Below, in pieces: positions 7,713 through 7,720 of a stretch of 7,720 nucleotides of DNA. Under the pieces are notes generated by a model. The model was given only the letters and a program-made list of their open reading frames with translations, was not told the DNA's origin and ran no database searches. Source of the stretch: an uncultured Actinomycetes bacterium (GTDB lineage Bacteria; Actinomycetota; Thermoleophilia; Gaiellales; F1-60-MAGs149); the NCBI GenBank assembly GCA_903873565.1, contig CAIQOY010000059.1:1-7720 (forward strand), read 5' to 3'. Positions within the stretch are counted from its first letter, which is position 1, and every line of letters starts with the position of its first letter. The position numbers were made by a program, and so were the translations under genes.

Positions 7713-7720
7713 CGTCTGCC

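Noticed and set aside
7648..7720. CRISPR repeat or attachment-site-like repeat after the protease gene
   Set aside because: The repetition is explained by one terminator-like stem-loop. There are no spaced repeats, integrase or tRNA end.

Overview
The window is GC-rich (I estimate about 70 %), tightly packed bacterial chromosome. Strong G/C preference at third codon positions, two GTG starts and actinobacterial-type proteins point to a high-GC actinobacterium. The basic, beta-strand-rich tail of the truncated first gene resembles the ends of secreted proteins from Thermoleophilia (Solirubrobacter/Patulibacter/Conexibacter type). That lineage is an inference and could not be checked by a search.

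Layout: (i) 2-253 (+), the last 83 codons of a gene that starts outside the window, probably an extracellular protein. (ii) 257-4597 (-), a four-gene cluster read leftwards: sufC, sufB, sufD and an arginase/agmatinase-family ureohydrolase. sufC/sufB share 1 nt, sufB/sufD share 4 nt (ATGA), and the ureohydrolase starts 35 nt after sufD, so all four may be one transcript. (iii) 4742-6247 (-), a polytopic membrane protein fused to a spermidine-synthase-like domain. (iv) A divergent intergenic region (6248-6345) with several small inverted repeats. (v) 6346-7647 (+), a membrane-anchored HtrA/DegP-type serine protease with one PDZ domain, followed by a very stable hairpin (7677-7712) that is probably its terminator.

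SufB, SufC and SufD form the SufBC2D scaffold, on which iron-sulfur clusters are built with energy from the SufC ATPase. The residues known to matter in SufC (Walker A/B, signature), SufB (Cys378, His406, Glu407) and SufD (His346) are all present. No cysteine desulfurase (SufS), SufU/SufE or SufR-type regulator lies in the window, so sulfur donation and regulation must be encoded elsewhere. The other genes look like independent housekeeping or accessory functions.

I see no phage, transposon, CRISPR, tRNA or rRNA, and no convincing new multi-gene system. The points most worth a second look are the ureohydrolase, which has substituted metal-site and catalytic-site residues and may be cotranscribed with suf; the membrane spermidine-synthase-like protein with a degenerate cofactor motif; and structured intergenic DNA upstream of sufC and between the two divergent genes.
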